From the NCBI GenBank assembly GCA_916610825.1, contig OU744451.1:15053905-15117904 (forward strand): 64,000 bases of DNA, given 5' to 3'. Positions within the stretch are counted from its first letter, which is position 1; each line of letters opens with the position of its first letter. A program made the position numbers and the translations under genes. The DNA is from Haliclystus octoradiatus (Eukaryota; Cnidaria; Staurozoa; Stauromedusae; Haliclystidae). Below are positions 62,989-64,000 of the stretch, one piece after another. The notes beneath the pieces are model-generated. The model was given only the letters and a program-made list of their open reading frames with translations. It searched no databases and was not told where the DNA came from.

Positions 62989-64000
62989 GTCTGTACTGTT
63001 ACTTTTGTATTTAATTTAGTCTTTCTCATTTCTCATTGCCATAATAATCCAATTAACTTTTTCAATCAGTGCTGTGAATTTCAATCAGCATGTAAGATAT
63101 CCCTAGTCTGATATGCCTAGTCTAATTTATAAGTGAAGACGTGTCCAGTCTATATCTTTCTATCAGGGAGTACATCAACTGATAGCCCTTTATTTACAGG
63201 TGTAAATGGGAAACTCTTTCATTTGCCGCTCTCATCTCCAATTGGACAGATGCAAGTGACATGTTTTATGGACGTCATTTTCGTTTCGTCAAACTCGGCG
63301 AAATTTGAACAATGCACGCGGATGTAATATCATGAATTCGAAAAATACTTAGTTCAAAAGCAAAACCTCGTTTTCAATCTAACATAAATGGCGATTTTCG
63401 AGCCCCAAAATTTCCATGTCCCAACTCTTATAAATAGACGGCCCTGCATCAACTGCATTCTCACATCTAGCCCTACATTGAATTGTATAGCATCCTTTGT
63501 ACCGGACAATATTTTCGAACTATGCAGAGCAATTTTCAAACAGATGAAGGCTAGCGTTTTTGCTGAAATTTTTTGGAGTGCTATTTGTGGTCACGGTGAC
63601 AAATTTGAATTACATTACTAATAGCAAAGTATAGACTAGGTCAGTAATAGGTGGTTCATCGAATCGGATTTTATGATGACGATAAATTATATGAATATAA
63701 AAAATGTAAATTTGATTAATTGTAGGTCAAGTGATAAATGTTATTACAAAACAATGAAAACTGCAAATCTGATGTAATAACATTTTCAAAATCCGATTCA
63801 ATTTGACAAAACTATGTCAGTCCGATCCGATTTAAATGCTTCAAATGCTTGGATTCGTGTTTGGAATAGGGATGAGCCGATAAATTGTATCGGTATCTGT
63901 TTTTGCCGATAACCAGTCATTTTAATCAATATCGGAAAATTATCGGCATTGGCTGATTATGCTACTTCTTTATCACTTAATACCAATAATTATCGGTATC
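62989..64000 (+). other. CPSF1 intron 12 running out of the window
   Basis: I see no further CPSF1 exon. 63860-64000 looks like the start of a repeat. Confidence 0.5.
63870..64000. mobile_element. Possible hAT-type repeat end, cut by the window edge
   Basis: ATAGGGATGAGCCGATAAAT followed by repeated TATCGGTATC, GCCGATAA and TTATCGGCA words, a pattern known from the ends of several hAT-derived repeats. Only one end is visible. Confidence 0.4.

Overview
The window is animal (metazoan) genomic DNA: AT-rich, with many short exons separated by GT-AG introns and rich in DNA transposons. Three multi-exon genes account for nearly all convincing coding sequence. The families are pan-metazoan. The sequence alone does not fix the species; a non-vertebrate, probably marine, animal is the best guess.

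Region 1 (1-18955, + strand) is the 3' part of a gene for a large extracellular protein. It has 23 consecutive thrombospondin type-1 (TSP1) exons, all with phase-1 boundaries, then a linker, a hemicentin-like von Willebrand A domain, a basic furin-like site and a beta-rich tail. From 1641 to 13993 the TSP1 exons alternate strictly between two subtypes, so the array grew by duplicating an exon pair; at least one step is very recent (856-bp period, introns included).

Region 2 (19287-46197, - strand) is a complete PRMT7 protein arginine methyltransferase gene: 19 coding exons, 682 codons plus stop by my splice model. It converges tail to tail with region 1. Its first coding exon lies about 16 kb upstream of its second. 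That intron (30053-46108) is a nest of mobile elements: a tandem array of decayed integrase-core exons, a 6.6-kb transposon with 0.8-0.9-kb inverted repeats and two divergent genes, a pogo/Tigger remnant and a hAT remnant.

Region 3 (47282 to beyond 62988, + strand) is the 5' part of CPSF1 (CPSF160), the scaffold of the cleavage and polyadenylation specificity factor; 12 coding exons (408 codons) are present and the gene runs out of the window. CPSF1 and PRMT7 are head to head across about 1.1 kb, which must hold both promoters and contains a perfect YY1-type motif.

CPSF1 introns carry several insertions whose target-site duplications can be read directly: 9 bp (47750-48730), 8 bp hAT-type (53397-54307) and TTAA (56656-57150), plus a LINE reverse-transcriptase tail and a pogo-like MITE. 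No rRNA, functional tRNA, CRISPR or prokaryotic feature was seen. All exon models come from reading frames, splice signals and remembered family alignments; no search was run.
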